Counted from the first letter of the stretch, positions 8,776 to 18,017 are shown. The stretch is 64,000 nucleotides of DNA from Rhodospirillales bacterium (GCA_016214125.1 JACRPC010000038.1:29987-93986), one strand, 5' to 3'. Notes: a model not told the origin generated them from the sequence alone. Made by a program: numbers and translations.

Positions 8776-9956
8776 CCAAGCCGTTCGAGCAGCCGCTCGA
8801 TCTGCTTGGGCCAGGCCAGCTCGGCCAGCCGCGCCGCCGCGTTGCCGGCCACCGCCGCCGCCCGTTCGGGATGGGCGAAAATCCGCTCCAGCGCGTCGAC
8901 GATCTCCTCGATCTTCGATTCGCCCCAGCCGGCGGTCGAACGATGAAAAGGCGGCGTTGCGACCGACCCCTGGTCGCCCAGCACGAAGGCCAGGTTCGAA
9001 TCGGCGAAATCGAGATGGCCGGTGTTGGCGGAGAGAATCGTCGGCACCCCCGAGGCCAGGCACTCCATCGCCACCAGATTGGTGCCGGGCTCGGCCCGGT
9101 TGGGAAAGAGCGCGGCGTCGCATTCGCGGATCACCGAACCCAGAAGGGCGTTGGGAATCTCGCCCAGCACCCGGAAACTCCCGGGCGCCAAACCTTGCTC
9201 GCCGAGCCAGCCTTCGATATCGGGACCATCCTCTTTGAGGATCGGCGCCTTGGGATGATGGGGCGAGAGCGCCATCGTCTCGATCAGCTTCGGCCAGGAA
9301 TTGAACCAGTTGGCGATCAGCAGCGCCTCGGGATGGCGGCGGTGGAATTCGCGGAAGGCGGCGACAACGATGTCTTGGCCCTTGCGGAATTCGAGCTTGC
9401 CGCCGGAAAAAACCAGAAAGCGGCCGGGAAACAGGCGGGCCTTGGGCGCCGGGTGGAAGATCGTGGCGTCGACGCCTTGCAGCACCAGGCGGACATTGGC
9501 CACGCCGGCCGCTTCGAGAAGAACCGCGTTCCAGGTCGAGCCGGCCACCACGGCGCGATAGCGCCGGGCGCGTTCGACCACCGCCTGATCGAGCGCCGGG
9601 TCGACGAAAAAGGTGATCCCCAGATCGCCGCGGCCCGTCACCTCGAAGGCGCGATGGGTGGGCACCAAATCCTCGCCCAGGGCGTGCAGCAGCGGAAAAT
9701 CGACGTCCAGGCGATCGCCGGGCCGGGCGGCGCCCAGGCGCTCGCGGAGGGCCGCCGCCTCCGCCTCCAACTGGGCGAAGAGCGGCGCCTCCAAAGGCGA
9801 TGGGTGGAAGCGGAAGGGCGGCAGGCCAAGCACCGGCCTGGGGCCGCCGCGGGCCAGAAGCGCCCGCGTCACCTGGACGCCGTAAAGCCCCCAGCCGCTG
9901 ATCGAACTCAATTGCCAAAGGATGCCGAGTCGCCCCGGCCCCGGCCCGACGCTCAT
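8772..9956 (-). CDS. GT-B (family 4-like) glycosyltransferase
   Basis: Protein of 394 residues with the layout of a retaining GT-B glycosyltransferase: N-terminal acceptor domain beginning [16 protein letters not shown], central [13 protein letters not shown], and nucleotide-sugar domain with [20 protein letters not shown]. It is clearly paralogous to the gene at 59795-60937, sharing FSGGKLE(F/Y)[13 protein letters not shown] and SANTGxxD. The start overlaps the end of ctrA as ATGA, so it is probably expressed from the ctrA promoter. That coupling with a flagellar master regulator, plus the GDP-fucose genes elsewhere in the window, suggests surface or flagellin glycosylation (inference). Donor and acceptor cannot be read from sequence. 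Confidence 0.82.
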   Translation of the reverse strand: MSVGPGPGRLGILWQLSSISGWGLYGVQVTRALLARGGPRPVLGLPPFRFHPSPLEAPLFAQLEAEAAALRERLGAARPGDRLDVDFPLLHALGEDLVPTHRAFEVTGRGDLGITFFVDPALDQAVVERARRYRAVVAGSTWNAVLLEAAGVANVRLVLQGVDATIFHPAPKARLFPGRFLVFSGGKLEFRKGQDIVVAAFREFHRRHPEALLIANWFNSWPKLIETMALSPHHPKAPILKEDGPDIEGWLGEQGLAPGSFRVLGEIPNALLGSVIRECDAALFPNRAEPGTNLVAMECLASGVPTILSANTGHLDFADSNLAFVLGDQGSVATPPFHRSTAGWGESKIEEIVDALERIFAHPERAAAVAGNAAARLAELAWPKQIERLLERLG

Positions 9957-10666
9957 TTCGAGGCGCGCTTGGCGCTCTTCTTCGGCGCGTCCTCGGGGTC
10001 GCGCAGCACATAGCCGCGGCCCCAGATGGTCTCGATGTAATTCTGGCCGCCGGTGGCCGCCGATAGCTTCTTGCGAAGCTTGCAGACGAAGACGTCGATG
10101 ATCTTCAGTTCCGGCTCGTCGATGCCGCCATAAAGGTGGTTCAAGAAGGTTTCCTTGGCCAGCGTCGAGCCTTTGCGCAGGCTGAGGAGTTCGAGGATGC
10201 CGTATTCCTTGCCGGTGAGCTTTAAGGGCTCGTCATCGACATTGGCGGTTTGAGTGTCGAGATTGACCGTCAGGCGGCCGGTCTTGATCAGGGATTGGGC
10301 ATGGCCCTTCGAGCGGCGCACGATCGCCTGCAGGCGCGCCAGGAATTCGCGCTTGTCGAAGGGCTTGGTCAGGTAGTCGTCCGCCCCGAACCCCAATCCC
10401 TTGATCTTCTTGTCGGTTTCGGCGAGGCCGGAGAGGATGAGGACCGGCGTGTCCTTTTTCGACAGCCGCAGGCGCTTCAGAACCTCGTAGCCATCCATGT
10501 CGGGCAGCATGAGATCGAGCACGATGATGTCGTAATCGTAGAGCTTGCCGATCTCAAGCCCGTCCTCGCCCAAGGCGGCGGTATCGACCACCATGCCTTC
10601 GGCCTTCAGCATCAGCTCGATCGACTTGCTGGTCGCCGCGTCGTCTTCGACCAAAAGAACCCGCAT
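9953..10666 (-). CDS. ctrA: CtrA response regulator, flagellar / cell-cycle master regulator
   Basis: OmpR-family regulator of 237 residues, strongly similar to Caulobacter CtrA. The receiver has acidic residues near 8-9 and phospho-acceptor D51 ([11 protein letters not shown]); the winged helix contains [34 protein letters not shown] and CKLRKKL, ending [10 protein letters not shown]. The C-terminus is lysine-rich (KKSAKRASK) and lacks the two-alanine end that marks Caulobacter CtrA for ClpXP. A perfect TTAA-N7-TTAA box lies about 26 bases upstream, which suggests autoregulation. The phosphate donor is presumably the ChpT encoded at 1785-2420. Confidence 0.95.
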   Translation of the reverse strand: MRVLLVEDDAATSKSIELMLKAEGMVVDTAALGEDGLEIGKLYDYDIIVLDLMLPDMDGYEVLKRLRLSKKDTPVLILSGLAETDKKIKGLGFGADDYLTKPFDKREFLARLQAIVRRSKGHAQSLIKTGRLTVNLDTQTANVDDEPLKLTGKEYGILELLSLRKGSTLAKETFLNHLYGGIDEPELKIIDVFVCKLRKKLSAATGGQNYIETIWGRGYVLRDPEDAPKKSAKRASK

Positions 10667-10691
10667 GAAACGCCCTTCCCCAAGCGAAACG

Positions 10692-10706
10692 TTAACGCAA
10701 GCTTAA
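10692..10706. promoter_or_regulatory. CtrA box TTAA-N7-TTAA between ctrA and fliI
   Basis: The sequence TTAACGCAAGCTTAA is an exact TTAA-N7-TTAA, the established full CtrA binding motif. It sits in the 91-base divergent region between ctrA (minus) and fliI (plus), 26 bases from the ctrA start and about 50 from fliI. It therefore can serve both genes. That fits autoregulation of ctrA and CtrA control of the flagellar export ATPase genes. Confidence 0.75.
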
Positions 10707-10757
10707 GTGTCCTTGGCGTTCTATTCAAGCGGCTCTCCATCCATTAGGCTGGCCGTC

Positions 10758-12080
10758 ATGGTGTTGGTTCGCAACCTGCTTAACGAAATCGAGCATCTGC
10801 CCGACCACCGGGTCTTCGGAAAAGTGACGGCCGTGCAAGGGATGCTGGTCGAGATCGGCGGCGTTCAGGGCAATTTGTCGGTGGGCGACCGTTGCCTGAT
10901 TAAGGCCCGGGGCGAGCGCCAGGTGATCGGCGAAGTGGTGGGGTTCCGCGACGGCCGCGGCTTGGTGATGCCCTTCCAACCCCTGGACGGAGTCGGGCTG
11001 GGCAGCCGAGTCGAGGTCGCCAACGCCGAAGCCATCCTTTATCCCGACGACACCTGGCTGGGCCGGGTGATCAACGCCATGGGCGAGCCGATCGACGGCA
11101 AGGGCCCCCTGCCCGGCGGCGACACCCCCTTCCCCATCCACAACCGACCGCCGCCGGCCCATTCCCGCCAGCGAGTGGCGGGCAAGATCGATCTCGGCAT
11201 CCGCGCCATCAACACCTTCCTCACCTGCTGCCGGGGCCAGCGCATGGGCATTTTTGCCGGCTCGGGAGTCGGCAAATCCTCGGTGCTGTCGATGATGGCG
11301 CGGCACACCTCGGCCGATGTCAGCGTCATCGGCCTGGTGGGCGAGCGCGGCCGCGAGGCGCGCGAATTCATCGAAGACGATCTCGGCCCCGAAGGCATGA
11401 AGCGCGCGGTGATCGTGGTCGCCACCTCGGACGAGTCGCCCCTGATGCGCCGCCAGGCGGCCTATGTCACGCTGACGGTGGCCGAATATTTCCGCAACGC
11501 CGGGCGCGACGTGCTCTGCCTGATGGATTCGGTCACCCGCTTCGCCATGGCGCAGCGCGAAATCAGCCTGTCGGCCGGCGAGCCGCCGGCCAGCAAGGGC
11601 TACACGCCCTCGGTCTTCGCCGAATTGCCGAAGCTGTTGGAGCGCGCCGGTCCGGGGGCGCCCGGCCAAGGCAGCATCACCGGTCTGTTCACCGTGCTGG
11701 TCGAGGGCGACGACCACAACGAGCCGGTGGCCGACGCGGTGCGGGCCATTCTGGACGGCCATATCGTGCTTGATCGCGCCATTGCCGAGCGCGGCCGCTA
11801 CCCTTCGGTCAACATCCTGCGCAGCGTCTCGCGCACCATGCCCGCCTGCAACAGCGACGAGGAAAACGCCGTGGTCGGCCGGGCGCGCCGGCTGATCGCC
11901 GTCTATGAGGACATGGCCGAACTGATCCGGCTGGGCGCCTATCGCCGCGGCAGCGATCCCCAGGTCGACGAGGCGATCAAATACTATCCGGCGATCGATG
12001 CCTTCCTGACCCAAACCAAGAAGGAAGGCGTCGACCTCGCCACCGGCTACGCCCAGCTTGCCGCCATCCTGGCGCAATAG
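10758..12080 (+). CDS. fliI: FliI flagellar export ATPase
   Basis: Protein of 440 residues of the FliI/YscN F1-beta-like family, which energises and orders flagellar type III export. Walker A is GIFAGSGVGKSS; further family motifs are GLVGERGREAREFIE, VVATSDESPLMRR, and CLMDSVTRFAMAQREI (Walker B). The C-terminal domain ends QTKKEGVDLATG. The start at MVLVRNL is preferred: the upstream extension is short, atypical and runs through the CtrA/promoter region. It is followed by fliJ after eight bases. Activation by the CtrA box upstream is likely. Confidence 0.95.
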   Translation: MVLVRNLLNEIEHLPDHRVFGKVTAVQGMLVEIGGVQGNLSVGDRCLIKARGERQVIGEVVGFRDGRGLVMPFQPLDGVGLGSRVEVANAEAILYPDDTWLGRVINAMGEPIDGKGPLPGGDTPFPIHNRPPPAHSRQRVAGKIDLGIRAINTFLTCCRGQRMGIFAGSGVGKSSVLSMMARHTSADVSVIGLVGERGREAREFIEDDLGPEGMKRAVIVVATSDESPLMRRQAAYVTLTVAEYFRNAGRDVLCLMDSVTRFAMAQREISLSAGEPPASKGYTPSVFAELPKLLERAGPGAPGQGSITGLFTVLVEGDDHNEPVADAVRAILDGHIVLDRAIAERGRYPSVNILRSVSRTMPACNSDEENAVVGRARRLIAVYEDMAELIRLGAYRRGSDPQVDEAIKYYPAIDAFLTQTKKEGVDLATGYAQLAAILAQ

Positions 12081-12088
12081 GCCGAACG

Positions 12089-12517
12089 ATGGCCGGCAAG
12101 CTGACAACCCTGATCCGGCTCAACAAATGGACGGTCGACGAGCGCCGCCGCGAATTGGGCCTGCTTCTGGCCCAGGAGGAGGCGCTCAATCAGACCCTGC
12201 AAAGGCTGTTCGAGGAATTGGCGGCCGAGCAGCGTTTCGCCGCCGAGCATGCGCTGGAAGGCGGCGCCCTTTATGGCGCCTACGCGCGCGCCCACATCAC
12301 ACGGCGGGACGGCATCCGGACTCAGATCGCCGCCCTGGAAAAAGAAATCCTCGCGGCGCGCGACCGGCTGGCCGAGGCCTACCGCGAACTCAAGACCTAC
12401 GAGACCGCCCAGGCCAACCGGGAAAAAGCCGAACGGCTGGAAGAAGGCCGCCGCGAACAGAAGATCCAGGACGAGGTCGGCCAGACCTTGCATCGGCGCC
12501 GGATTCAAACCACCTAA
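12089..12517 (+). CDS. fliJ: FliJ flagellar export chaperone-escort protein
   Basis: Almost wholly alpha-helical protein of 142 residues, rich in Glu, Arg, Ala and Leu in heptad-like spacing. It is the size of FliJ, the coiled-coil stalk that inserts in the FliI hexamer and contacts FlhA. The family is weakly conserved in sequence, so the call rests on position (eight bases after fliI), length and predicted coiled coil (about 5-130). No catalytic residues are expected. Confidence 0.85.
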   Translation: MAGKLTTLIRLNKWTVDERRRELGLLLAQEEALNQTLQRLFEELAAEQRFAAEHALEGGALYGAYARAHITRRDGIRTQIAALEKEILAARDRLAEAYRELKTYETAQANREKAERLEEGRREQKIQDEVGQTLHRRRIQTT

Positions 12518-12556
12518 GCCTCTGGACCCGAAATTTCATGCCTGGGAGGTCCGGTC

Positions 12557-13270
12557 GTGGTGCTCCGCTTTGTCCGTCTGTTTCTGGGCACGATCCTGGT
12601 GAGCCTGGCTGGCCGACCGGTCTTGGCCGAGGAGCGGCCGTCCGTGGTCGAACTCTTCACCTCGCAAGGCTGCAGCTCGTGCCCGCCCGCCGACGCCTTT
12701 CTGGGCGAACTGGCGCAACGGCCAAACGTGATTGCGCTCGCCTTTCATGTCGATTACTGGGATCGGCTGGGCTGGCGCGATCCCTTTTCCAATCCCGAGG
12801 CCACCGAGCGTCAAAAGCGCTACGCCCAGGCGCTTGGCCTGCGCACGATCTATACGCCCCAGATGGTGATCGACGGAACCATCGATGCGGTGGGATCGGA
12901 TCGGACCAAGGTGTCGACGGCGCTGCGCGCGCCGAAGTCCAATCTTCCCTTGCGCCTGGAATTGCAGGGCCAGGAATTGGCAATCGCCGTTGGGCCGGGC
13001 CGGGAAGCCGAGCCCGCCGCCGTTATGGCCTTCGCCTATCGCCGCCAAGCCCGCACCGCCGTGGCCCGAGGCGAGAATTCCGGCCGGACGCTGTTGGAAT
13101 ACAATGTGGTTCGCGCCCGATTCGACCTGGGAGCATGGGCCGGCCCGGCCCAAAGCTATCGCCTGGCCGTCGACGCCCTACCCGCGGACGCCACCGACGT
13201 TGCCGTTCTTGTTCAGCGCGCACGCCAAGGGGCGGTCATCGGGGCGGCTACGACGAAAATTCGTGATTAA
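12557..13270 (+). CDS. DUF1223 secreted thioredoxin-fold protein
   Basis: Protein of 237 residues starting at GTG, five to six bases after a good ribosome site (GGGAGGT at 12544-12550). An N-terminal signal peptide (FVRLFLGTILVSLAGRPVLA) predicts export. The mature part begins VVELFTSQGCSSCPPAD, the DUF1223 signature, a thioredoxin-like fold with a CxxC motif (CSSC), then FHVDYWDRLGW. The family is of unknown function; a periplasmic thiol role is plausible. It follows fliJ by 39 bases and may be co-transcribed, but nothing ties it to motility. Confidence 0.85.
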   Translation: MVLRFVRLFLGTILVSLAGRPVLAEERPSVVELFTSQGCSSCPPADAFLGELAQRPNVIALAFHVDYWDRLGWRDPFSNPEATERQKRYAQALGLRTIYTPQMVIDGTIDAVGSDRTKVSTALRAPKSNLPLRLELQGQELAIAVGPGREAEPAAVMAFAYRRQARTAVARGENSGRTLLEYNVVRARFDLGAWAGPAQSYRLAVDALPADATDVAVLVQRARQGAVIGAATTKIRD

Positions 13271-13330
13271 GCCCGGCAAAATAGGCCCGGAACCGGCCCA
13301 GGGACGCGCCGCCGAGAATCGGGCATAATC

Positions 13331-13345
13331 TTACGGAAGCCTTAA
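13331..13345. promoter_or_regulatory. Near-consensus CtrA box (TTAC-N7-TTAA)
   Basis: TTACGGAAGCCTTAA matches the CtrA consensus TTAA-N7-TTAA with a single mismatch. It lies in the 175-base region between the DUF1223 gene and the pseudo-receiver/pentapeptide gene, about 100 bases before the latter's preferred start. It is reported because a perfect CtrA box lies nearby and the downstream gene carries a signalling-type domain; binding is unproven. Confidence 0.4.
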
Positions 13346-13445
13346 TGTGGAATCCGTCGGCACGGGTCTTCTAGCCGGAAATTGACTCATGCTATGGTCG
13401 CCCACTTCATTCTTGTGCATCACCGAGGCGAACGATCTTAAAGGC

Positions 13446-15158
13446 ATGAATACGACCGCCGACCCAGCGCCCCCGACGGCGATCGACTGGACCACCCAGC
13501 GTCTGCTGATCCTCGACCGCGACGATCAGTTCCGCTTTCTGGCGCGCACCGTGTTCCAGCGCAAGAAGCCGCGCGAGGTGCTGAGCACCGCCTCGCTGGC
13601 CGAGGCCGTGCTCCACATGACGTCGACCCCGGTCAACCTATGTCTGGTCGGCTTTACCGAGACCGAGACCAGCGGGCTTGAATTCCTGCGCTGGCTGCGC
13701 GACGGGCGATCGAGTCCCAACGCCAAGACGCCGGTGGTGGCGCTGACCGAATCCACCAACGGCCGCTTCCTGGCCGGCATCTGCAAGCTGGGCGTCGAAG
13801 GCCTCTTGCGCAAGCCTTTGTCGGAAGACGGGCTGATGCGCCGAATCACCAACATCATGAGTCAGCCGCGCCGGATCGTGATCGGCGAAGGCTATGTCGG
13901 GCCGGAGCGCCGCGAGGGCGATCCGGCTGCGCCCGCTCCGGCGCCGGCGCGCCGCAAGGACGACAAGACCGAAGTTGCCGACAGCGCCAGCGCCTTCAAC
14001 AAGACGCCAAGCGAAGGCAAGCCGCCAGATTCGGTTTTTCCCTCTTCGACCAAGCCTTCGCCGCCGGCCGCGCCGCCCGTGCCCTCGGTTTCCCCGAGGC
14101 CCGGCGCCGCGTCGCCCGCAGCCGCTCCCAAACCGGGCGGCGCCGCCTCGGCGCCGCGCGGCGTGGTGCTGAAGTCGCCATCGCCCTTCAAGGCCGCCGC
14201 ACCCAAGCCAGCCAATGGCGGCACCAAACTCGATTTCGAGGGTGAGGCACCCCTGCCACCGGCCAAGCCCGCCGCCACCGGCAAGCTTGATTTCGAACCC
14301 CCGAGCGCCCCAGCCACCCGCACGCCGCCCGCCGCCACGGCCACCGCGGCGCCCAAACCGGTTGCCGCCGCCCCTGCCCCCGCCCGGCCTCCGACGCCGC
14401 CGGTTGCGCCACCCGCCCCACAAGCCGCCAAACCGACAGCGCCGCCCGCCCCACCACCCGCCACCCCGCCCTCGGCGCCACCCATGGCGGCGGCGCCCGC
14501 CGCTCCACCCAAACCGATGCAAGCGGCGCCGGCCAAACCCGTGCCCGCGCCGGTGCCGATGGCGGCGCCGGCGGCGGCCGCTCCCCCTGCGTCGGCAGAG
14601 CCGAAATTCAATCTTGCCCAGGCGCTCGACGACCACGGCAAATGGGTCCGTTCGCGTGGGCTGGAAGGCAAGCGCGCCGTCTTCGAGGGCCTCGACCTGT
14701 CGGGTGAGGAGTTGTCGGGCGCCATCCTGACCCAGGCCGACATGCGCCGGGTGATCCTGGCCGGCGCCAAATGCCTGGAAACCGCCTTCGACGGCGCCGA
14801 TCTGCGCTATTCCGAATTGACCGGCGCCATTCTCAACGAAGCCAATCTCGCCGTCACCCGCCTGCGCCACGCCCAATTGCCGGGCGCCGTGCTGGATGGG
14901 GCCAATCTGCGCGGCGCCGATCTGTCGGGCGCCAATCTGCGTGGCGCCAGCCTGAAGGGCGCCAGGCTGCATGGTGCCATCGTGCTTGACGCCCAGATCG
15001 CCGGCGCCGATTTCACCGGCGCCGAGGGTCTGGTGCCTGCCCAGGTCGCCAAGATGAAGGGCGACGCCACAACCATCCTGCCCGCCGGTCTGCGGCTCAA
15101 CTTGCCCGACGACCCGGCGCAAGCCAAATCACCGCCGAGCGCCCCGGAAGGACCTTGA
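13446..15158 (+). CDS. Pseudo-receiver fused to pentapeptide-repeat domain
   Basis: Protein of about 570 residues. Residues about 15-130 follow the receiver fold (RLLILDRDDQFRFLA, PVVALTES, LLRKPLSEDG), keeping the acidic pair and the KP lysine. The phospho-acceptor position reads LCLVGFTETETSG, so the usual Asp is replaced and phosphorylation is unlikely. A linker of about 240 residues very rich in Ala and Pro follows, then about 165 residues with pentapeptide repeats (A-x-L/F pattern: ANLRGADLSGANLRGASLKG). Those form a right-handed beta-helix in known proteins. The start at MNTTAD is chosen because the receiver begins shortly after; an upstream in-frame ATG at 13389 is possible. I know no named family with this architecture. 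Function unknown; a scaffold or localisation role is conceivable. Confidence 0.8.
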   Translation: MNTTADPAPPTAIDWTTQRLLILDRDDQFRFLARTVFQRKKPREVLSTASLAEAVLHMTSTPVNLCLVGFTETETSGLEFLRWLRDGRSSPNAKTPVVALTESTNGRFLAGICKLGVEGLLRKPLSEDGLMRRITNIMSQPRRIVIGEGYVGPERREGDPAAPAPAPARRKDDKTEVADSASAFNKTPSEGKPPDSVFPSSTKPSPPAAPPVPSVSPRPGAASPAAAPKPGGAASAPRGVVLKSPSPFKAAAPKPANGGTKLDFEGEAPLPPAKPAATGKLDFEPPSAPATRTPPAATATAAPKPVAAAPAPARPPTPPVAPPAPQAAKPTAPPAPPPATPPSAPPMAAAPAAPPKPMQAAPAKPVPAPVPMAAPAAAAPPASAEPKFNLAQALDDHGKWVRSRGLEGKRAVFEGLDLSGEELSGAILTQADMRRVILAGAKCLETAFDGADLRYSELTGAILNEANLAVTRLRHAQLPGAVLDGANLRGADLSGANLRGASLKGARLHGAIVLDAQIAGADFTGAEGLVPAQVAKMKGDATTILPAGLRLNLPDDPAQAKSPPSAPEGP

Positions 15159-15206
15159 TCTTCGGCAGCCGCCTGACCACGTGTTGAGGAAACGCGAGGT
15201 CTCGCC

Positions 15207-15497
15207 ATGCCGACCGATCAAACGGCGCCCAGCATCGTCGTCTGCATCAACGACCGCCTCAATCCAACCCGTCCTTCCTGCGCCGCCCGGGGGGTACGCC
15301 TCGCCGATCGTCTGGAAGCGGAATTGGCGGCTTGGGAGCCGCCGGTGCTTGTCGAACGCGTCCATTGCCTGGGGGAATGCGCCCTGGGGCCCAATTTGAG
15401 GATCGCGCCCGGCGGCCGGTTCTTCCATCGCGCAACGCCCGAAGCGATCCCCGAAATTCTGGCTGCCCTAATAGAACAAATCCAAACTAAACCCTAG
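15207..15497 (+). CDS. Thioredoxin-like [2Fe-2S] ferredoxin
   Basis: Small protein of 96 residues with four cysteines at 13, 25, 54 and 58 (C-x11-C-x28-C-x3-C), including HCLGECALGPNLRIAPGG. This is the pattern of thioredoxin-fold [2Fe-2S] ferredoxins, which carry electrons or scaffold redox enzymes. It lies 48 bases after the pentapeptide gene and ends a possible operon, followed by an inverted repeat. The redox partner is unknown. Confidence 0.82.
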   Translation: MPTDQTAPSIVVCINDRLNPTRPSCAARGVRLADRLEAELAAWEPPVLVERVHCLGECALGPNLRIAPGGRFFHRATPEAIPEILAALIEQIQTKP

Positions 15498-15501
15498 CGC
15501 A

Positions 15502-15530
15502 CCTGTCGTCGCCATCGACAGGCCCTTTCT
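15502..15530 (+). terminator. Probable transcription terminator after the ferredoxin gene
   Basis: A seven-base-pair stem CCTGTCG / CGACAGG with a seven-base loop starts four bases after the ferredoxin stop and is followed by CCCTTTCT. The U-run is weak, so termination may be partial or Rho-assisted. Confidence 0.45.
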
Positions 15531-15622
15531 GACTGACAATAATCAAGGCGTTAGAGCAATATTGAGTTACCATGCCGCGATAAGATGGGGCGGCTGGGAC
15601 CCTTCGCGGGAGGGAGGATGTT

Positions 15623-17677
15623 GTGTTTCAATTCCTGAATAATGTCCGGATCGGAATCCGGGTCGCGGTGGCGCTTCTGATTCCGGTGGCCGGTTTGGTC
15701 GCCTTTTCCGGTTATATCACCCTTGACCGATTGACGACCTTGCGCGAGATGGCGCGGCTGCAAACCGCGGCGCGGCTGGCGCCGGTGATCAGCGTGCTCG
15801 TGCATGAGCTGCAGAAGGAACGCGGCACTTCGGCCGGCTTCCTCGGCGCCAAAGGCCAGAAATTCGGCGATCGCCTGGTCGAGCAGCGCAAACTGACCGA
15901 TCAGACCAACGCCGCCTACACCCAGGCGCTGGCCGATCTCGACGCCCGCAAGCTCGGCACCGCCTTTTCCGCCCGCCTCGACACCGCCGGCCAGATGCTT
16001 GGTCAATTGACCGAGCGGCGCGCCAAGATCTCCGACCTCTCTTTGCCGGCGGTCGAATCCGCCGCCTACTACACCGGTACCATCGCCCGCCTGCTCGATC
16101 TGGTGGCCGACATGGCCGCCATGAGCACCGATTCCCGCATGACCAGCATGATCACCGCCTACACCAGCTTCATGCAGGCCAAGGAACGGGTGGGGCTGGA
16201 GCGCGCCATGGGCTCGAACGCTTTTGCGTCCGGCAAGTTCGCCCCCGCCATCTACAAGCGCTTCGTCGAGGTGGGTGCCGAGCAGGACAGCTTCCTGTGG
16301 ACCTTCAACGCCTTCGCCTCCGACGGGCAACGCCAGGCCTACAAGGCGACGGTGGCCGGCCGCGAGGTCGACGAGGTGGCGCGCATGCGCAAGATCGCCC
16401 ATGACAGCCCGCAGACCAACGATATGGGCGGCATCTAGGGCCCCTATTGGTTCGACACCATCACGGTCAAGATCAACCTGATGAAGAAGGTCGAAGACGG
16501 CATTGCCGCCGACCTCGGCGGCTTGGCCAACGCCATCGAGGCCGGCGCCAAGCGCGGCTTCGCCCTCACCCTGGGCCTTGCCGGCCTGTTGCTGGCGCTC
16601 ACCATCCTCTTGGTCGGACTGATCGTGCGCGGCATCACCCGGCCTCTGGGCGGTCTCACGTCGGACATGGGCAAGCTGGCCGGCGGCGACAAATCGATCG
16701 CCATCGAGCAGGCGGCGCGCGGCGACGAGATCGGCGACATGGCCCGTGCGTTGCAGGTCTTCAAGGACAACATGATTCGCGCCGAGCGCCTGGAAGCCGA
16801 CGCCCATGCCGAGCAGGAAAAGCAGCTCGAACGCGGCCGGCGCCTGGAAGCGGTTACCCATGCGTTCGAAGAGAAGGCGGAAGCGCTGGTGGCGCGCGTC
16901 GCTCAGGCGACCGAAAGCATTCTGGTCACCGCCCGCAAAACCGCCGAACGCTCGGAGACCAGCGGCAGCCGGTCGCTGGAGGTGGGCGAGGCGATCGGCG
17001 AGACCAATCAGCGGGTGGAATCGGTTGCCACCGCCACCGCCGAACTGTCGACCTCGATCAACCGCATCGCCGAAAAAGTCGGCCATTCGAGCGCCATCGC
17101 CGAGCGGGCGGTGGCCGGCGTCGAACACACCACCGAACAGGTGCGCGGCCTGTCGACCGCCGCCCAGCAGATCGGCACCGTGGTCGGCCTGATCAACGAC
17201 ATCGCCGGCCAGACCAACCTGTTGGCGCTCAACGCGACCATCGAGGCCGCCAGGGCCGGCGACGCCGGCAAGGGCTTTGCCGTGGTCGCCAACGAGGTGA
17301 AGAGCCTGGCCAATCAGACCGCCAAGGCCACCCAGGACATCACCGCCCAGGTCGAGGCGGTGCAGAAGGCGACCGAAGAGGCGGTGGGGTCGATCGCCGG
17401 CATCCGCGACGTGGTGATCGAGATGAGCGATGTCGCCCGGTCGATCGCCGCCGCCATTCAGGAGCAGGAATCGGCGACCGGCGCCATTTCCAACAACATC
17501 GGCGGCGTCGCCGAGCAGGCGCAACGGGTGGCGAAGAGCGTGGGCAGCGTCGCCCGATCCTCGGCCATGTCGTGCGGCGGCTCGATCAACGTCATCTGGT
17601 CGGCCAGGGAATTGGCGACCACCGTGCATGACCTTGAAGCGGAAATGAAGACGTTCGTCACCGAAGTGAACGCTTAG
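15623..17677 (+). pseudogene. NIT-domain methyl-accepting chemotaxis protein interrupted by in-frame TAG
   Basis: A single frame of 684 sense codons reads as a full chemoreceptor except for an amber codon at 16436-16438. Before the stop (271 residues): an N-terminal membrane helix and a NIT (nitrate/nitrite-sensing) periplasmic domain with HELQKERGTSAGFLG. After it the frame continues with the NIT end (WFDTITVKINLMKKVEDG), a second membrane helix (about 308-332), HAMP, and the signalling domain with hairpin tip AGQTNLLALNATIEAARAG. A GTG start at 15623 follows GGGAGG. The flanking sequence on both sides is conserved-looking, so this is a recent nonsense change, a sequencing error or suppressible readthrough. 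Downstream, ATG at 16481 could restart a soluble-plus-TM fragment lacking the sensor. Confidence 0.85.
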
Positions 17678-17708
17678 ACGCGACGTTTGGGGCAGGGGGA
17701 GTCGGGTT

Positions 17709-18011
17709 ATGAACTATACGATGAAAAACGCCGGCAGTGCCGTCGAGATCACCATGCGGGGCAGTTTCACCTTTTCCGACAACGAATCCTTCCGCGATCT
17801 GGTGACCCTGGTCGGCAAGGGCGAGATGAAATCTTACCGGCTCGACGTGGCCGGCCTGGATTTCATCGATTCGGCCGGGCTGGGCCTGCTGGTTCTGATC
17901 AAGGAGGCGGCCGATCGGTCGCGCGTCGACATCCGGCTGCAAGGCGCCCAGGGCCAAGTGCGCAAGATGCTCGACATCTCCCAATTTGCCGAGGTCATCC
18001 CCTACGATTGA
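17709..18011 (+). CDS. STAS-domain anti-sigma-factor antagonist
   Basis: Single STAS domain of 100 residues. It has the RsbV/SpoIIAA hallmark LDFIDSAGLGLLVLI, with S55 in DSAG as the predicted phosphorylated serine. In partner-switch systems the unphosphorylated form binds and sequesters a HATPase kinase. It lies 31 bases after the chemoreceptor gene and six before the HATPase gene, whose product is the likely partner. Confidence 0.9.
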   Translation: MNYTMKNAGSAVEITMRGSFTFSDNESFRDLVTLVGKGEMKSYRLDVAGLDFIDSAGLGLLVLIKEAADRSRVDIRLQGAQGQVRKMLDISQFAEVIPYD

Positions 18012-18017
18012 CCTCCG

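Noticed and set aside
16436..16438. TAG as a pyrrolysine codon
   Set aside because: Nothing in the window suggests a pyl system, chemoreceptors are not known to use it, and a nonsense change or sequencing error is simpler.
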